A DNA stretch of 64,000 nucleotides, from contig CAJQUW010005267.1 of assembly GCA_907163375.1 (NCBI GenBank), forward strand, positions 372,001 to 436,000, in the 5' to 3' direction. A program made the translations under genes and the position numbers. The notes beneath the pieces are model-generated. The model was given only the letters and a program-made list of their open reading frames with translations, did no database searches and had not been told where the DNA came from. Below, one piece after another: positions 63,927-64,000 of the stretch; within the stretch, counting starts at the first letter, position 1; every line of letters starts with the position of its first letter. Source of the stretch: Prostheceraeus crozeri (taxonomy: Eukaryota > Platyhelminthes > Polycladida > Euryleptidae).

Positions 63927-64000
63927 ACTAAAGACATACCAGCACCATGTCAAAGGAAAGCATCAATGATTTCTAATATATGTTGATTTAAGGCCTTTTA

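Overview
This window is animal nuclear DNA, probably from a marine invertebrate. Coding sequence is split into short exons with GT-AG borders. A CUB domain sits on one phase 1-1 exon, which is a typical metazoan shuffled module. The rest is introns, transposon relics, a tRNA-derived SINE and a very large tandem repeat. No bacterial-type operon, RBS or CRISPR is present. The species cannot be named from the sequence.

Region 1-11.5 kb holds the 3' part of one plus-strand gene. Five exons join with matching phases: a CUB exon at 1100-1468, a transmembrane exon at 6336-6477, and three short cytoplasmic exons at 8354-8414, 8907-8945 and 10104-10130, the last with a stop codon. The inferred product is a single-pass type I membrane protein with an extracellular CUB domain and a short, acidic, tyrosine-containing tail. 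Upstream exons (signal peptide, other ectodomains) are not recognisable here and probably lie before the window. The introns carry two degraded non-LTR reverse-transcriptase fragments, a SINE, and two inverted copies of a short TIR-bearing element.

Region 11.5-17.4 kb is AT-rich and gene-poor. It holds a family of foldback elements (13.5 kb and 14.26-14.99 kb), a perfect 13-bp-arm hairpin with direct copies of its arm (15.6 kb), and a 432-bp pogo/Tigger-like non-autonomous DNA transposon (16358-16789).

Region 17.44-60.2 kb is one uninterrupted head-to-tail minisatellite of about 42.7 kb, roughly 1,450 units of 29 or 30 bp. All units face the same way and the plus strand is strongly C/T-rich. 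The array is organised in nested higher-order repeats (157 bp, 1,563 bp x3, 2,080 bp x2, about 2,548 bp x2, about 6.9 kb). It shows CpG-to-TpG type variation, and its edges are degenerate at the right and a distinct subfamily at the left. The short open frames in it follow from unit length and are not genes.

Region 60.2-64 kb is unique flank with no recognisable gene. It contains a complete 1,078-bp hAT-type non-autonomous transposon (62841-63918) with 10-bp terminal inverted repeats and a perfect 8-bp target duplication.
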